64,000 bases of DNA, taken from contig NC_089191.1 in assembly GCF_947507565.1 (NCBI RefSeq), positions 1,550,001 through 1,614,000 of the forward strand, read 5' to 3'. A model generated the notes under the pieces. That model was not told the origin of the DNA and ran no database searches. It was given only the letters and a program-made list of their open reading frames with translations. Below are positions 40,939 through 51,755 of the stretch, piece after piece. The position numbers were made by a program, and so were the translations under genes. The first letter of the stretch is position 1, and every line of letters starts with the position of its first letter. This stretch comes from Oscarella lobularis. Its lineage: Eukaryota; Porifera; Homoscleromorpha; Homosclerophorida; Oscarellidae.

Positions 40939-43900
40939 ATGGCGACTGCAGTAGTGGGAAAAGTACCGCGCTTTGGCAGCGGCGGCGAGTGGCGCGATTT
41001 TGCTGAACAACTCGCGTTCTTCTTCAAGGCCAACGCAATCACCGACGGAGGCCGGAAGAAGGCCATTTTACTCGCTAATTTACCGCGCGAGGCGTACAAA
41101 ACCGTGAAGGACATCGTCCTTCCACGGAAATTGGACGAGGACGACGTCACCTACGAGATACTCGTTAAAGCGATGGCCGAGCACACGAAACCCGAGCGTT
41201 CGGTGCTTGTGGCGCGCAGCGAATTTGTGAATTTGGTGCGATTGGCCGAGGAAAACGTTCGCGATTACGTGGCTCGACTAAAGCACGTGGCCAGCGACTG
41301 CAAGTTCCCGGACTGTTGCTGCCTGGAGCGGCTTCGCGATCGTTTTGTTGGCGGCATTCGTGATGACCGCATGGCGCGCAAGCTACTTGCCGAAAACCAT
41401 AAACAGTTGACATTTGACAAGGCCGTCGAGATTTGTATCGGCATGGAGCATGCCGCCGAAGGAGCCACGACATTAGTTGGCGGCACACAGCGACAAGCCA
41501 CAGCGGGCCAGGCCGAGCCTGTGTTCGCGATAAAAAAGGGAGAAGCGAAGCCCTGTTTTCGATGTTTGGGGGCTCACTCACCGCAGACCTGCCCCAGGAA
41601 ACAAGCTACATGTTTTCACTGCAAGAAGAAGGGACACGTCAGCCGGGCGTGCATGCAAAAGAACCGCGACGAAAAAGGGCAATCCAGCACAAGCGCTGAC
41701 GGAGACAAACGGGTGGAAAAACACGCAGTTAGAGTCGACAAGAAGGCAATCCATGTTGTCGAAGAAGACGTTTCAAGTTCGGATTCGGACGAAGGCCAAC
41801 TGTATGACTTGCGTATTACTAGAGCAAACGACGATACTACCGCAGCGGAGTTGTTTCAAATCGAATCCTCGGAAGATGCTTTCAAAGTGGTAGTGAATAT
41901 TGATGGTCGGGAGGTACAGATGCAAGTGGACACTGGGGCCGCTGTGTCTGTGATAGGAGAGGCTGAATTCAAACAGACTTTTGGACCGAAAAGATGGAAG
42001 CAACTGAAGGCGTCTAGCCTGCGACTCTCGACATATACCGATGAGATCGTACACCCCGTAGGAATGTGCTGGGTTCGAGCGACGCACAAAGGACAGTCGG
42101 AAAAAGTACCGCTACACGTATTGCCCGTCTCGGGGCCACCGTTATTCGGACGGAACTGGCTACGCAAGATCAAGCTAAATTGGTCGCTGTTTAAGATGGA
42201 AAACGCTATAGAAGACCCGGTAAAGGAAATCTTGCAGCGCCATGAGGCAGTATTCTCACCGGAGTTGGGGAAACTAAAAGGCATTAAGGCGAACATCGCA
42301 GTTAAAGCAGGAAGCACTCCGCGATATATTAAGGCCCGGACAGTTCCTCTGGCTCGGCGCGCGAAGGTCGACGAAGCACTAGAGAAGCTCCAGAGAGACA
42401 ACGTCATACGCGCGGTACCACACAGCGACTGGGCGGCACCCATAGTCGCACCCGGAAAGCCGGACGGATCGGTCCGTGTGTGCGGTGATTTCAAAACCAC
42501 TGTCAACGCAGTCCTTGACGTGGACAAGTATCCGCTACCCCGTATTGACGAAATATTTGCCAATCTTAACGGAGGACAAAAATTCAGCGTGTTTGACTTA
42601 AAAACCGCATACTTGCAGATGAAGTTGGAAGGCTCTTCTAAGAAGTTTATGACTGTCAATACACATCGCGGACTTTTCGAGTACCAACGTCTCCCCTTTG
42701 GGGTAGCATCCGCGCCTGCTATTTGGCAGCGGGCCATGGATCAAGTCTTACAAGGATTGCCAATGGTGCAATGTTACCTCGATGACATTATTGTTACGGG
42801 AAGATCGACTGAAGAGCACTTGCAGATGCTAGAGGAAGTACTGACGCGACTGGAGACCCATGGTCTGAGAGCCAATAAGGCAAAATGCAAGTTATTACAA
42901 CCGTCCGTGACTTATTGCGGACACGTCATTGCCGCCGATGGACTTCATCAATCAAAGGACAAAACCGTGGCGGTTCGAGAAATGCCAAATCCGACGAATG
43001 TGGCTCAGCTACGCTCATTCTTAGGAATGGCGCAATACTATAGTCGCTTTCTTCCGAATCTGGCAACGCTGTTAGAGCCGTTGCACTCGCTGTTAAAAAA
43101 GGGAGAAAGCTGGTCGTGGGGGGAAGAGCAGGAAGCGGCGTTTCAAGGCGTGAAAGCACTACTACAAAAAGAGCCAGTCCTAATGCATTTCGATCCCACG
43201 TTACCTGCCACGTTGGCGTGTGACAGTTCGTCGTATGGAATGGGAGCAGTGCTGTCTCATCGATTGCCTGACGGAGAGGAGCGACCTATTGCATTCGCCT
43301 CAAAGTCACTGAACAAAGCACAGCGCAATTACGCCCAGATTGAGAGAGAAGCATTGGCTATCTATTGGGGAGTAAAAAGATTTCGATATTACTTGGAAGG
43401 CCGGGACAACTTTATTTTGCAAACGGATCACAAACCGTTGCGGTACATTATGGACCGGACTCGAGAGGTGCCAGAGACTGCAGCTGCACGACTCCAGCGA
43501 TGGTGTCTGTTTCTAGGAGCATTTCGCTACTCTATCGAATTTCGACCGACAGAAAAACATGCAAACTGCGACGGGCTCTCTAGGCTACCTCTTCCTGGTG
43601 AAAAACAACCTGGCTCGACCGAAGAGACTGACAAATTGTATTATGCGTCGGTGCTAGACCCGTTGCCGGTCACCGCAAAGATGCTACGGCGAGCGACGCG
43701 TCAAGATCCTATCTTAGCAGTCGTGGCCGATGGCACGCTAAAAGGGTGGGACTCGCACAACAGGGAGCCGGAGCTTAAACCGTTTTACGACCGTAAAGAC
43801 AGTATCACCTCACATGAAGGAGTGTTGTTTTGGGGTTCTCGGGCTATTGTGCCAGCAGCTTTGCGTGAACGAATGCTAGACGTGTTACATGAAGGTCATT

Positions 43901-45147
43901 TGGGAATGGCGAAGTCAAAGGCGGTGGCACGTGGCTATGTATGGTGGCCGAATCTAGACAAGGACATCGAGAAGATGATTCGCCGATGCCAAGGCTGTCA
44001 GGAGACAGCCGCCGCGCCCGCTGCAACACCTTTGCACCGCTGGGAATATCCTGCCAGAATTTGGCAGAGGCTGCACATTGATTTCGCCGGTCCTTTTCAA
44101 GGACGTATGTATCTTCTACTCGTCGACGCCTTCAGCAAATGGCCAGAAATAGTGGAAATGGAAAGCACGTCGGCGGAAGACACTATTGACGAGCTGAGAG
44201 CTATTTTCGCGCGGTTCGGTCTACCCGAACAAATTGTCTCGGACAATGGGCCGCAATTCACCTCGGAGGCATTTCAAAAGTTTACGTCGCGAAACGGGAT
44301 AAAGCATGTCACGGGGGCGCCGTATCATCCAGCGACGAATGGCCTCGCCGAACGTCTCGTCCGCAGTTTCAAACGCGCAATGAAAGCTGACACCTCGGCA
44401 CGCTCGCATCGCACCAAATTAGCACGATTCTTACTGGCATACCGGACGGCCCCGCACACGACTACAGAGCAAACGCTGGCATCGATGCTCATAGGCCGCC
44501 CTCTGCGCACCAGGCTCGCCTTAGTGACGTCGGATGTTCGACAAACGGTCGACGATCGCACCCTCGTCAATGCGCCACAGCAATTTCGAGAATTTAGAAA
44601 TGGCGAGACCGTTTGGGTTCGCAATTATCGTTCCACTATTCCATGGGTAAAAGGGTGGATATTGGAACGCACCGGCCCCGTGTCATACACGGTGGCTATA
44701 GGAGGTAACGTTATTTGGAAACGACACGTTTCACAGCTTCGGGATGCCGAAGAGGATGACGAACCGACCGAATCCGCGGAAAATCACACATCAGCGAGCA
44801 GAGAGAACACACGGCCTCTCGCTCAGGACCCTCGCGAATTGTCCACCGAGCAGCAACCGACACAGGAGCCGACAACAAGGGCAAGCGAAGGAGAGGAAGC
44901 TGAAATCTGCGCACCTGGTCGAAGAGATGGTCCCGCCAGTCCGGGGCAAAGAGAACGAGCAACCCAAGGGGAAAGAGTTACTTCTAGGGTGAGGCCGACT
45001 ACACCTCCGCCAGCATCCGCAGCGCCTCAACCGGAAACGACGCCACGTCCAGAACCAGTTGCCGCGGCTGGTACCGGAGCGCCACGACCTCAGCGCGAGA
45101 GGCAACGCCCCAGGTGGCACCCGGAATATGAGGTCGAATACTGCTAA
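40939..45147 (+). CDS. Gag-Pol polyprotein of a Ty3/Gypsy element
   Basis: One uninterrupted frame of 1402 residues in the family order. Gag occupies about 1-195. Two CCHC zinc knuckles lie near 205-240 (CFRCLGAHSPQTC; CFHCKKKGHVSRAC). An aspartic protease with DTGAAVSVIG is near 331. Reverse transcriptase has the catalytic YLDD near 613. RNase H begins with LACDSSSYGMGAVL near 760. Integrase has an HHCC zinc finger (HLGMAKSKAVARGYVWWPNL, CQGCQ) and a DDE core: D in HIDFAGPF near 1046, D in SDNGPQF near 1102, E in NGLAERLV near 1138. The tail is proline- and glutamate-rich with no chromodomain seen. Gag and Pol are fused without a frameshift or stop, and there is no env-like frame. All catalytic motifs are present, so it may be retrotransposition-competent. 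Confidence 0.97.
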   Translation: MATAVVGKVPRFGSGGEWRDFAEQLAFFFKANAITDGGRKKAILLANLPREAYKTVKDIVLPRKLDEDDVTYEILVKAMAEHTKPERSVLVARSEFVNLVRLAEENVRDYVARLKHVASDCKFPDCCCLERLRDRFVGGIRDDRMARKLLAENHKQLTFDKAVEICIGMEHAAEGATTLVGGTQRQATAGQAEPVFAIKKGEAKPCFRCLGAHSPQTCPRKQATCFHCKKKGHVSRACMQKNRDEKGQSSTSADGDKRVEKHAVRVDKKAIHVVEEDVSSSDSDEGQLYDLRITRANDDTTAAELFQIESSEDAFKVVVNIDGREVQMQVDTGAAVSVIGEAEFKQTFGPKRWKQLKASSLRLSTYTDEIVHPVGMCWVRATHKGQSEKVPLHVLPVSGPPLFGRNWLRKIKLNWSLFKMENAIEDPVKEILQRHEAVFSPELGKLKGIKANIAVKAGSTPRYIKARTVPLARRAKVDEALEKLQRDNVIRAVPHSDWAAPIVAPGKPDGSVRVCGDFKTTVNAVLDVDKYPLPRIDEIFANLNGGQKFSVFDLKTAYLQMKLEGSSKKFMTVNTHRGLFEYQRLPFGVASAPAIWQRAMDQVLQGLPMVQCYLDDIIVTGRSTEEHLQMLEEVLTRLETHGLRANKAKCKLLQPSVTYCGHVIAADGLHQSKDKTVAVREMPNPTNVAQLRSFLGMAQYYSRFLPNLATLLEPLHSLLKKGESWSWGEEQEAAFQGVKALLQKEPVLMHFDPTLPATLACDSSSYGMGAVLSHRLPDGEERPIAFASKSLNKAQRNYAQIEREALAIYWGVKRFRYYLEGRDNFILQTDHKPLRYIMDRTREVPETAAARLQRWCLFLGAFRYSIEFRPTEKHANCDGLSRLPLPGEKQPGSTEETDKLYYASVLDPLPVTAKMLRRATRQDPILAVVADGTLKGWDSHNREPELKPFYDRKDSITSHEGVLFWGSRAIVPAALRERMLDVLHEGHLGMAKSKAVARGYVWWPNLDKDIEKMIRRCQGCQETAAAPAATPLHRWEYPARIWQRLHIDFAGPFQGRMYLLLVDAFSKWPEIVEMESTSAEDTIDELRAIFARFGLPEQIVSDNGPQFTSEAFQKFTSRNGIKHVTGAPYHPATNGLAERLVRSFKRAMKADTSARSHRTKLARFLLAYRTAPHTTTEQTLASMLIGRPLRTRLALVTSDVRQTVDDRTLVNAPQQFREFRNGETVWVRNYRSTIPWVKGWILERTGPVSYTVAIGGNVIWKRHVSQLRDAEEDDEPTESAENHTSASRENTRPLAQDPRELSTEQQPTQEPTTRASEGEEAEICAPGRRDGPASPGQRERATQGERVTSRVRPTTPPPASAAPQPETTPRPEPVAAAGTGAPRPQRERQRPRWHPEYEVEYC

Positions 45148-45251
45148 TCATAAGTACTGATTTTGTGGTGTGGTTGTTTGATTTTTTTTGTTGTTGTTGG
45201 TGTGGCGGTTTGTGCCGTCTGTGTAGTAGGACCTCCCTTTCCGCGTTCGGT

Positions 45252-45264
45252 GGAGAAGGGGAGG
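45252..45264 (+). promoter_or_regulatory. Polypurine tract
   Basis: GAGAAGGGGAGG immediately before the 3' LTR, the expected primer for plus-strand DNA synthesis. Confidence 0.75.
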
Positions 45265-45366
45265 TGTTAGGTACTAGGTAGGTTAGGTAGGCGCATGCTC
45301 GATGATTGTTGGTCCCCGTATACACACACTCTCTAAAGAATAGATCTCCTTAGTAAGGACACAACA
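45265..45366 (+). repeat. 3' LTR of the Gypsy element
   Basis: 102 bp, identical to the 5' LTR, followed by the ATTCC duplication. Confidence 0.96.
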
Positions 45367-45765
45367 ATTCCGCACGCGTACTGCTCTCAAATTTCCGAAA
45401 CGCTCATTGTGTTCTACAGCCACAGACTGTTTCGAGATGTAGTTTTCCGCCCTGAATTAATTAATTATAATCCACCATGATATTGATGGGATAGGTTTCG
45501 CGTCCACATTTCGTATGCGATCGACGTACGAGTGGCGGGTGGCGCCTGGCAGGAGGCAGGATATTAACCCAACTGTTACCCGTTGCTTAGCAATTGTTTC
45601 AAGCGGGTTTTTCGTCCTACGGAGCATCCCTAATTAATTCTTTCTGATTTAGTCTTACATCGATTGGATAGCGTGAGCGGGTACACCAAACTACAGTTCG
45701 TAAATCGATATTGTTCATCAAAAGAAAAACGATAAATTGTGCCAGATTAGAGACAGTCCACCAAC

Positions 45766-47917
45766 TAGTGGTGGGCGATACCGATACTTTGTTATCGATA
45801 CGATACCGATACATTTTAGCGCGAGTATCGACGGTATCGATACTAAACGATACGATACCGGAAATTATAGAGCGCGCTAAAGTAATGCAATTTAGAATCC
45901 CACGGTACAGTCTGAACAGTACGTCTATTGATGATCCAACACCTTCAAGTTCTTATGCAGGAAAAGGTGCATGTTACCGTTTTCTGGTTTAAGTCTGCTT
46001 CGTCTTTCAGATATAAGCTGGCCTGCTGCTGAGAAGGACCTCTCAGACGGCACGGAAGTACCGGCCATTGATAGATACTTCTCTGCCATTTTCGAGAGCA
46101 CTGGAAACTGGATGATGTGTGATTTCCACCAGAGAAGAAGGTTCTTTGTATGCAGGTATTCGCGTAGTTCTATCGTGTGGTCCACGAAACTCGTCCTAGC
46201 TGTTGTTTTCTCCATCACCCTGGTTTCAAAAGATTTCCATAGTTCAGAAGCAGGAGCAACAGAAGAATCTGCGTCGTCGTCGACGGAGCAGGACCTTGGA
46301 ACTAGATTCATTTCTGCAAGTAAGCGCTGCTGAGCCGTCTCGGCACTTTCTCTTATAAATGGCAAAGCCTGAAAACGAGGATCTAACATCGTAGCTGACG
46401 AGAGCAACTTTGAATCTTCTAAGTTAGAACACCTTTGAGCTGGGCACGCAATTCTTGCGCAACTTTGAGAGTACTTGAAGAGTTTGTGGCAAGTGTCTGG
46501 AGTGCTCTCGACAGTGGTATTATTTTGGAAACCGAGAGATACTCATCCGATGATACCTCTACGGTAGCTTGCTCAAACGGACCGCAGCAGAGCAACAGCT
46601 TCTTTCATTATTTGGAGGTTTTCCTCATCGAACGTTAGATCCTTCTTCCCCATCATGCAAAGGGCAGACGATACTGCCTCGTACTGCTCTATCATGCGCT
46701 CTAGCATATAGTAGCTAGAGTTCCACCGTGTGTCAACATCTTGGACAAGTTTGTTCTGCGGCAAGTTCATTTGCTGCTGCAACGATTTGAGCTTCTCGCT
46801 GCCTTTGCAACTTTGATGAAAAAATGCGACGACAGCTCGACATTTTTAAGAATATCAGAAACAACCGAATCGGCTTTAATTGCATGTTGAACGACGAGGT
46901 TCAATACGTGAGCAAAGCATGACAAGTGCTTCCAGCGGTTCTTTGCAACAGCTAGAACTATGTTCGCTGCGCTGTCCGTGACGACACCAACAATTTTTTC
47001 GTCAATTTCCCAAAGTTGAGCGATTCTTTTCAGCTCTGCTGCTAGGTTGTCGCCAGTATGGGCCTCTGGCACATGCCAAGTCTCCAAAATAACTGACTGC
47101 AAAACCCGCTCTTTGACAAAATGACAAGTGACCGTGATGTATGATTCGGTCGTTCGTGAAGTCCAAAGATCAGTCGTTATCGAGCAAAACTGCACTTTAG
47201 AAATTCTTTCCTTTAGATTGGCTTTAATTTTCTCATAAACGTCTGGCAGTTGGGACCTCATAAGGCTGCGACGACTTGGCAATTGATAGCGGGAATCCAA
47301 CGTATGAACCAAGTGACGAAATCCTGTATCTTCAACGACGGACGCAGGTTGGAGATCCAAAGCGATCATTTTAATAAGCGCGTCGTCCATTTTTCGTTTT
47401 CGGAAAGATTCCGAGTCGTATGTGACTGACCTCTTCAGGGTTGCTCGCAGAGTTGGCTGCTTGGAAGCCGGCTCAGCCTGTTTATCTGCATTTTGCTCGG
47501 CTATGACGACTTGATACTCTGACAAATGCTTAGATTTGAGGTGCTTTATCATGTTGGACGTATTCTTAGACGTCTTGATCGAATCTCCACAAACGCTACA
47601 CTTTGCTTCATCACTTGTGTCTTCCGACCGAGAAAAATAGTTCCAAACCGGACTTCGTTGTCGTCTTTTCGAAGCCATTTCTATAGCGCGGATTCAGATG
47701 CTGCAGCGAGGCCATCGACAAGGAGTCAAGGACAATGCGCACAAGCGACGTGTCAAGCGTACTGACACGTGAAGTAAAGAGGATAATTAGATTTATTAAT
47801 TTTAGCGCGCGGTAAAGTATTGATACTGCATCGATACCACTATTGGTATCGATACCTGAGTATCGCAGCCGGGTATCGACGGTATCGATACTTTTGGTAT
47901 CGATACGCCCACCACTA
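45766..47917 (-). mobile_element. hAT transposon, ZBED type, with TATCGATA-rich ends
   Basis: The TIRs are TAGTGGTGGGCG (45766) and its inverse ending at 47917. The 8-bp flanks are CCACCAAC and CCGCCAAC, a target duplication with one mismatch. The first about 80 and last about 110 bp are packed with GTATCGATAC-type motifs. The interior holds a broken ZBED transposase on the minus strand. Confidence 0.9.
45925..47678 (-). pseudogene. ZBED-type hAT transposase, frameshifted
   Basis: From the ATG at 47678 there is a BED zinc finger (CSVCGDSIK, then NMIKHLKSKH). The hAT core follows with FCSITTDLWTSRTTESYITV, VGVVTDSAANIVLAVAK and HLSCFAHVLNLVV. A one-base shift near 46790 leads to LVQDVDTRWNSSYYMLERM, another near 46600 to VEVSSDEYLSVSKIIPLSRA, and another near 46430 to LLSSATMLDPRFQAL. 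The hAT dimerisation region closes the protein (YLSMAGTSVPSERSFSAAGQ). With at least three shifts it cannot make a full transposase. The family includes domesticated host factors (ZBED1, Drosophila DREF), but nothing here suggests domestication. Confidence 0.85.
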
Positions 47918-47942
47918 CCGCCAACCGATAGTCACAGTCACC

Positions 47943-48146
47943 TCAACCACCGGTCTTTATGATGAACTTGACCGTAAACCGTAGCGGGAGCGAGTGTTGC
48001 TTCCCGAGGCGTAGCGAGAGCGGGTCCACAAATACGATTGAGGAGCCAGGAGCGAAGACGTAATGGTAGTAATTGTCCGAAGTAACACCGGAAGTTATTC
48101 CTTTCCACGTGTCTGTCACAGGGCCCGTGGAAAACCTTAGAATCTC
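47943..48146 (-). CDS. Candidate terminal exon, unknown
   Basis: Minus-strand frame ending at a stop (47943): RFSTGPVTDTWKGITSGVTS, then IVFVDPLSLRLGKQHSLPLR. Composition is protein-like, but a second frame is also open and no family is recognised. The neighbouring hAT inserted about 20 bp downstream of its stop. Confidence 0.28.
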   Translation of the reverse strand, partial: EILRFSTGPVTDTWKGITSGVTSDNYYHYVFAPGSSIVFVDPLSLRLGKQHSLPLRFTVKFIIKTGG

Positions 48147-48245
48147 CTGCACACAACCCGCGCGAAGCCGGGTACCCCTTTAGACTAAGGTATCCCTCAC
48201 CAGTTAATTTTTATGCTCTGCTAGTTGAGCTATAAAGACATCCTT

Positions 48246-49088
48246 TTACTCATTTGAGATTTGATGGTTAGCAGCTGCATTTTTCAAATAGTCGCATTTT
48301 TCGCAAGTGTCTGATCTTGGAAATCCAAAGGAAAGATTAAACTTCTTATTAAAAATCTTCCTATACATCCATTCTGAAGACAGCGGGGTTTCTTGAGTGC
48401 TTCTTAGAGTTCGACGCCTTGCAGGTTGATATTTCTCGACGTAAAACCTGTACATTTCAGCGATGCTCAAATTCTCAGGAAGGTAACGATGCAGATTCTC
48501 TGATATAGAGTAGTGGCTTCGCTGACGAGGAAATCTTTCAATATGCTGCTTTACTTTTTCTATCACGTCGGCAGGAATGGCATTTGGACGAGGAGTGTAT
48601 TTTCCTCTTTTGTCAACCGGGACGATTTCTCCAGATGTAATCTTGTTTTGAAGTACTCGAACTCTTTTCGGATTGATCCAGTGAACTGCACAGAAAGATT
48701 TTCGGCAAACTTGAATAGACGTTCCGTTCTGCAAACGCAGGTGGTATTTGAAAGAATGTTGTCTTCGAGAACTTTCACGCACTCGCGTTCAGACGACTGG
48801 CTTTACGTTGATCTGACCTGCTAGGTAAATATTTTGCAGATCGTAGCTTTCTGAATCGTAGAAAGCCTTAAAAATTCGCTCCGCTTCTTCAGACGATACA
48901 TTTCGATGGCAACCGTAGTTGCAGCGGCACGTTATAGCTCTCATCGTCGTTTTCTGGACGATTCTCCCTTTAGAATCGACGTATTCTTTACCGGAAACTT
49001 TCAGCTTCTTGTTTTTGTTCCTAGTCCACTTGTCAGGCTGCCGCAAACGCTTTCTTCCCTTTCTCTGGCTTCCTTCCGTGACATCCAT
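48246..49088 (-). CDS. DUF7869-family protein, N-terminal part, with one in-frame stop
   Basis: From the ATG at 49088: basic N-terminus (RKGRKRLRQPDKWTRNKNKK), Cys-rich segment (TCRCNYGCHRNVSSEEAERI), YDLQNIYLAGQINVK, then after a TGA at 48791-48789 the same frame continues: RKSFCAVHWINPKRVRVLQ, ERFPRQRSHYSISENLHRYL, FNLSFGFPRSDTCEKCDYLK. It ends at 48246, where GA-GTAAAA could be a splice donor. This is the region that precedes the DUF7869 domain in full-length members. The C-terminal half is not next to it; a C-terminal half lies at 1-741. Only one lesion is seen, so inactivation is recent or the stop is an error. Confidence 0.68.
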
Positions 49089-49374
49089 TACAAGTACGAG
49101 TGTGAAGTAAAGTGCGTTAAGCGTCACGTGGTCTTTCAGAACAAAACCTGCTATATCTCCGTTAATCCTTCACGGATATGCACGAAACTTTAACATGTGA
49201 ACCTCCGACGCCTAAACTTTACTTTCCGGCAGTTAACTCAATTTTGTACAATTTGGCGCTTAGGACTATTTTGCACTCAGCCCTTTATATGCAAAACGTA
49301 ATATTACATCTGACGTAACCGGAAACGTAGCAGAGAGCTAAAGGAGACACCTAATACACTTGTTAACACCAAAT

Positions 49375-49585
49375 GAGAAGCCTAACACTAACCTTCAACC
49401 CTAAATACAAAACCAAATGTAGAAAACCAAACCCAAAACCTAATGAACGTAAAAACCTAATACCAAACCAAATGTAGAAAACCAAACCCAAAACCTAATT
49501 AAAACCTAAGCGAAAACCTAATACAAAACCAAATGTAAGCAATAGTATAAAAAACCTAACAAAAAACCTAATATAAACATTTTTG
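49375..49585. repeat. AAACCTAA-rich tandem repeat
   Basis: Many copies of AAAACCTAAT and AAAACCAAATGTAG. A unit of about 58 bp is repeated at least twice. The strand is almost free of G, reminiscent of degenerate telomere-like sequence but not the TTAGGG motif itself. Confidence 0.8.
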
Positions 49586-49992
49586 GCGGGAATCACGCTC
49601 CATAGTAGGCGTTAGAAGCAGCTCTAGTTTTTCTCAAACAAAGTCTGAGCGATGAAGCTTTCACCGTTGAGGAACTCCAAGAATTGACAAAAACGTCGAA
49701 AAAATTCCTTGTTTTTCTAACAAAGTTGTATACTTTGGCAAAAGTGTGAACTCTACGAGGCAGTACGTGAACATGTAAAAAGAAGAATCGTTTTGTCATG
49801 ATGGAAAAGCTTGGTCTGCCAAGCTGCTTTTTTACTTTGACGGAAGCCGATTAGCATTTGCCCGAGTTTTTTAGTTGGGAAGTGCATTATATCATAGTCT
49901 ACACTAGATAATGATGGCTTGGATAGCAATCATGAGAAGCCTCCCACCGCTCTTACCATTTTACTTGAATAATTAAAACACGTGCTTGCATT

Positions 49993-50574
49993 TTGATTGT
50001 TACGTTACACATAGATATCTATCGTCACACAGCGCGCAATACTCAATGTCGACAGCTTAAAAAGGAACGGGCGGCGCCAGCCGTGGCCGTGGCTGCGGCA
50101 AAGACTATCACGTTAAATGCAGTCGCGGTCGCGGCCGTGGCTAAGGTTGACGTCGCAATCGCTGAGGAAGCGGTTGCGGTCGGCGTTGCTCCAAAAGGTA
50201 AGACTTCGCGATCACTCGCAAAAGAAATGATTCATTATTTCATTTTTTCTTTAGTGAATTTGTCATGCGATCGAGCCGCCATGGTGGAAGACTTAAAATG
50301 GTGATTGCACTATACTGGTTTTTCCGCCCGAGCGGGTTCCTCCACCCAAGCGGCGAAGGCGTACAAATGCTGGCCGCCGGCCTCAATGCGATTTACGGCG
50401 GTGGCAAAAGGAGCCACCAAAAGGAAAACAAAAGGAAAAGAAGAGGCAAGAGGAACAAAAGAAAAAGGAAGAGAAGGAGAAAAAGAAAAAAAAAGAGAAA
50501 GAGAAGGAAGAGCCCGGGGAAAAGGGAGAGGAGGGAAAAGAATGAAGAGAATGAGAAATAGAGGACAAGAATGA
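49993..50574 (+). CDS. Uncertain: Ala/Val-rich frame and polypurine Lys/Glu-rich frame
   Basis: 49993-50200 encodes an Ala/Val-rich segment ending at a possible donor (AAAAG-GTAAGA). After a 55-bp intron-like gap a short piece follows, then a 200-bp polypurine run (50400-50600) open in all three frames as Lys/Glu/Arg-rich peptides. Coding status is doubtful because composition alone explains the open frames. Confidence 0.2.
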
Positions 50575-50619
50575 AGGGGTAAAGGAGGAGACGGAGAAAC
50601 AAGTAGACAAAAATGAAAA

Positions 50620-51530
50620 CTTTTAGATAAGGATAACTAATTATCTGTATCTAGCAAGTATGTATTGCTTATTGGTTTTTTTATTTTATGTCTGTGCTAG
50701 TTATGTCTTTAATAAACATGTTGTAAACAGCTATCTCGGCTCACTTTGGCTATTCGTTTCCCAAAGGAGGTAACTTGCTATGACCATGTTTCACCAGCAT
50801 GTTGTCATACATTTGACCAACGTTCTCCCAGTGTCCTGCTGACGAGGTTTTATAGTAAGGACAAAAATTGATTAAATTTTTGATTGATTGATTTACTGTA
50901 AAGACTATGTCTACTATTACTACGTATTTGATATATTTTCCCAACCGTAAATAGCAGTTTGAAAAAGTTTGAGTCATTGACTTTGACTATTCCTTTTTCA
51001 TTTTATTAGCAACAAAGATTTGAATTTTTGAAATAAATTGTTTCAAAATTTACTGCTTTTAGAGGAAATATTTCATTGGAATGCCTCCACGAAGGCATTT
51101 TATGGGAATGCCTTCTCTTACCTGCTGACGTAGCTATTGTTCTTTGGCCAGCAGTAGGCCGAATTCATTAGCTGTTAAGAAGCAAAGCGCCAAAGCCAAC
51201 TCACATTTGATCGATTGGTACAATCAGATCAAAACGAATTATATGATGATGTATACCAATTTTTTTACGGGGAACCTAATTGGTGCCGGAACATTTATTT
51301 CAAATCTTGTAAGTATTTCACGCCGTCTCTTAACCCATCCATGTAAACACTCTAACGTCAATTTGAAAAAGTGTTGCAGTTGCGTGAATTTCAGCTTGGG
51401 GTGCCCAAGCTCCTTCTTGTCGTACGTTTCAAATGTGAGCTTCAAAGTCCTTGTTGCAGCAAAACATTTCAAAGGTTGAGTTGTGTTGTGCCACGAAATT
51501 AACAATCTGTAACCGAAATGCCAAATGGCG
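50620..51530. other. Intergenic with a small hairpin
   Basis: No gene recognised. AATGCCTCCACGAAGGCATT at about 51080-51099 forms a 7-bp hairpin, and GGAATGCCTTC recurs just after it. A TAA microsatellite lies at 51535-51553. Confidence 0.4.
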
Positions 51531-51755
51531 ATCTTAATAATAATAATAATAATGTTTATTTTTTACAGTCACAATGCACAACTACTATGCACAACGTTTC
51601 AACACATGCTGGCTGATCTTCCGACGAGTGACTACGGGACGTCCAGGAACCCCATCCGCTGGGCGGGCGTGGCTCAGTTGGATGACAACGACGACCTTTT
51701 CGATCTTAAATAGACAAGGGAGAACGCTCCATTGCTGCAGAACACCCTCGGACAA

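Larger units (their letters stand above)
40808..45366 (+). mobile_element. Ty3/Gypsy LTR retrotransposon, apparently intact and young
   Basis: Two identical 102-bp LTRs (TGTTAGG...ACAACA) are flanked by a perfect 5-bp target duplication, ATTCC (40803-40807 and 45367-45371). A primer-binding site starting TGGCGTAGTC follows the left LTR, and a purine tract precedes the right LTR. A single long Gag-Pol frame fills the interior. LTR identity implies recent insertion. Confidence 0.97.

Noticed and set aside
50383-50610. Ser/Phe-rich minus-strand frames and Lys-rich plus-strand frames
   Set aside because: Pure polypurine/polypyrimidine run; all frames open by composition.
51655-51690. tRNA A-box-like GTGGCTCAGTTGG as a tRNA gene
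   Set aside because: No B box at the right distance and no acceptor stem; at most a SINE trace.
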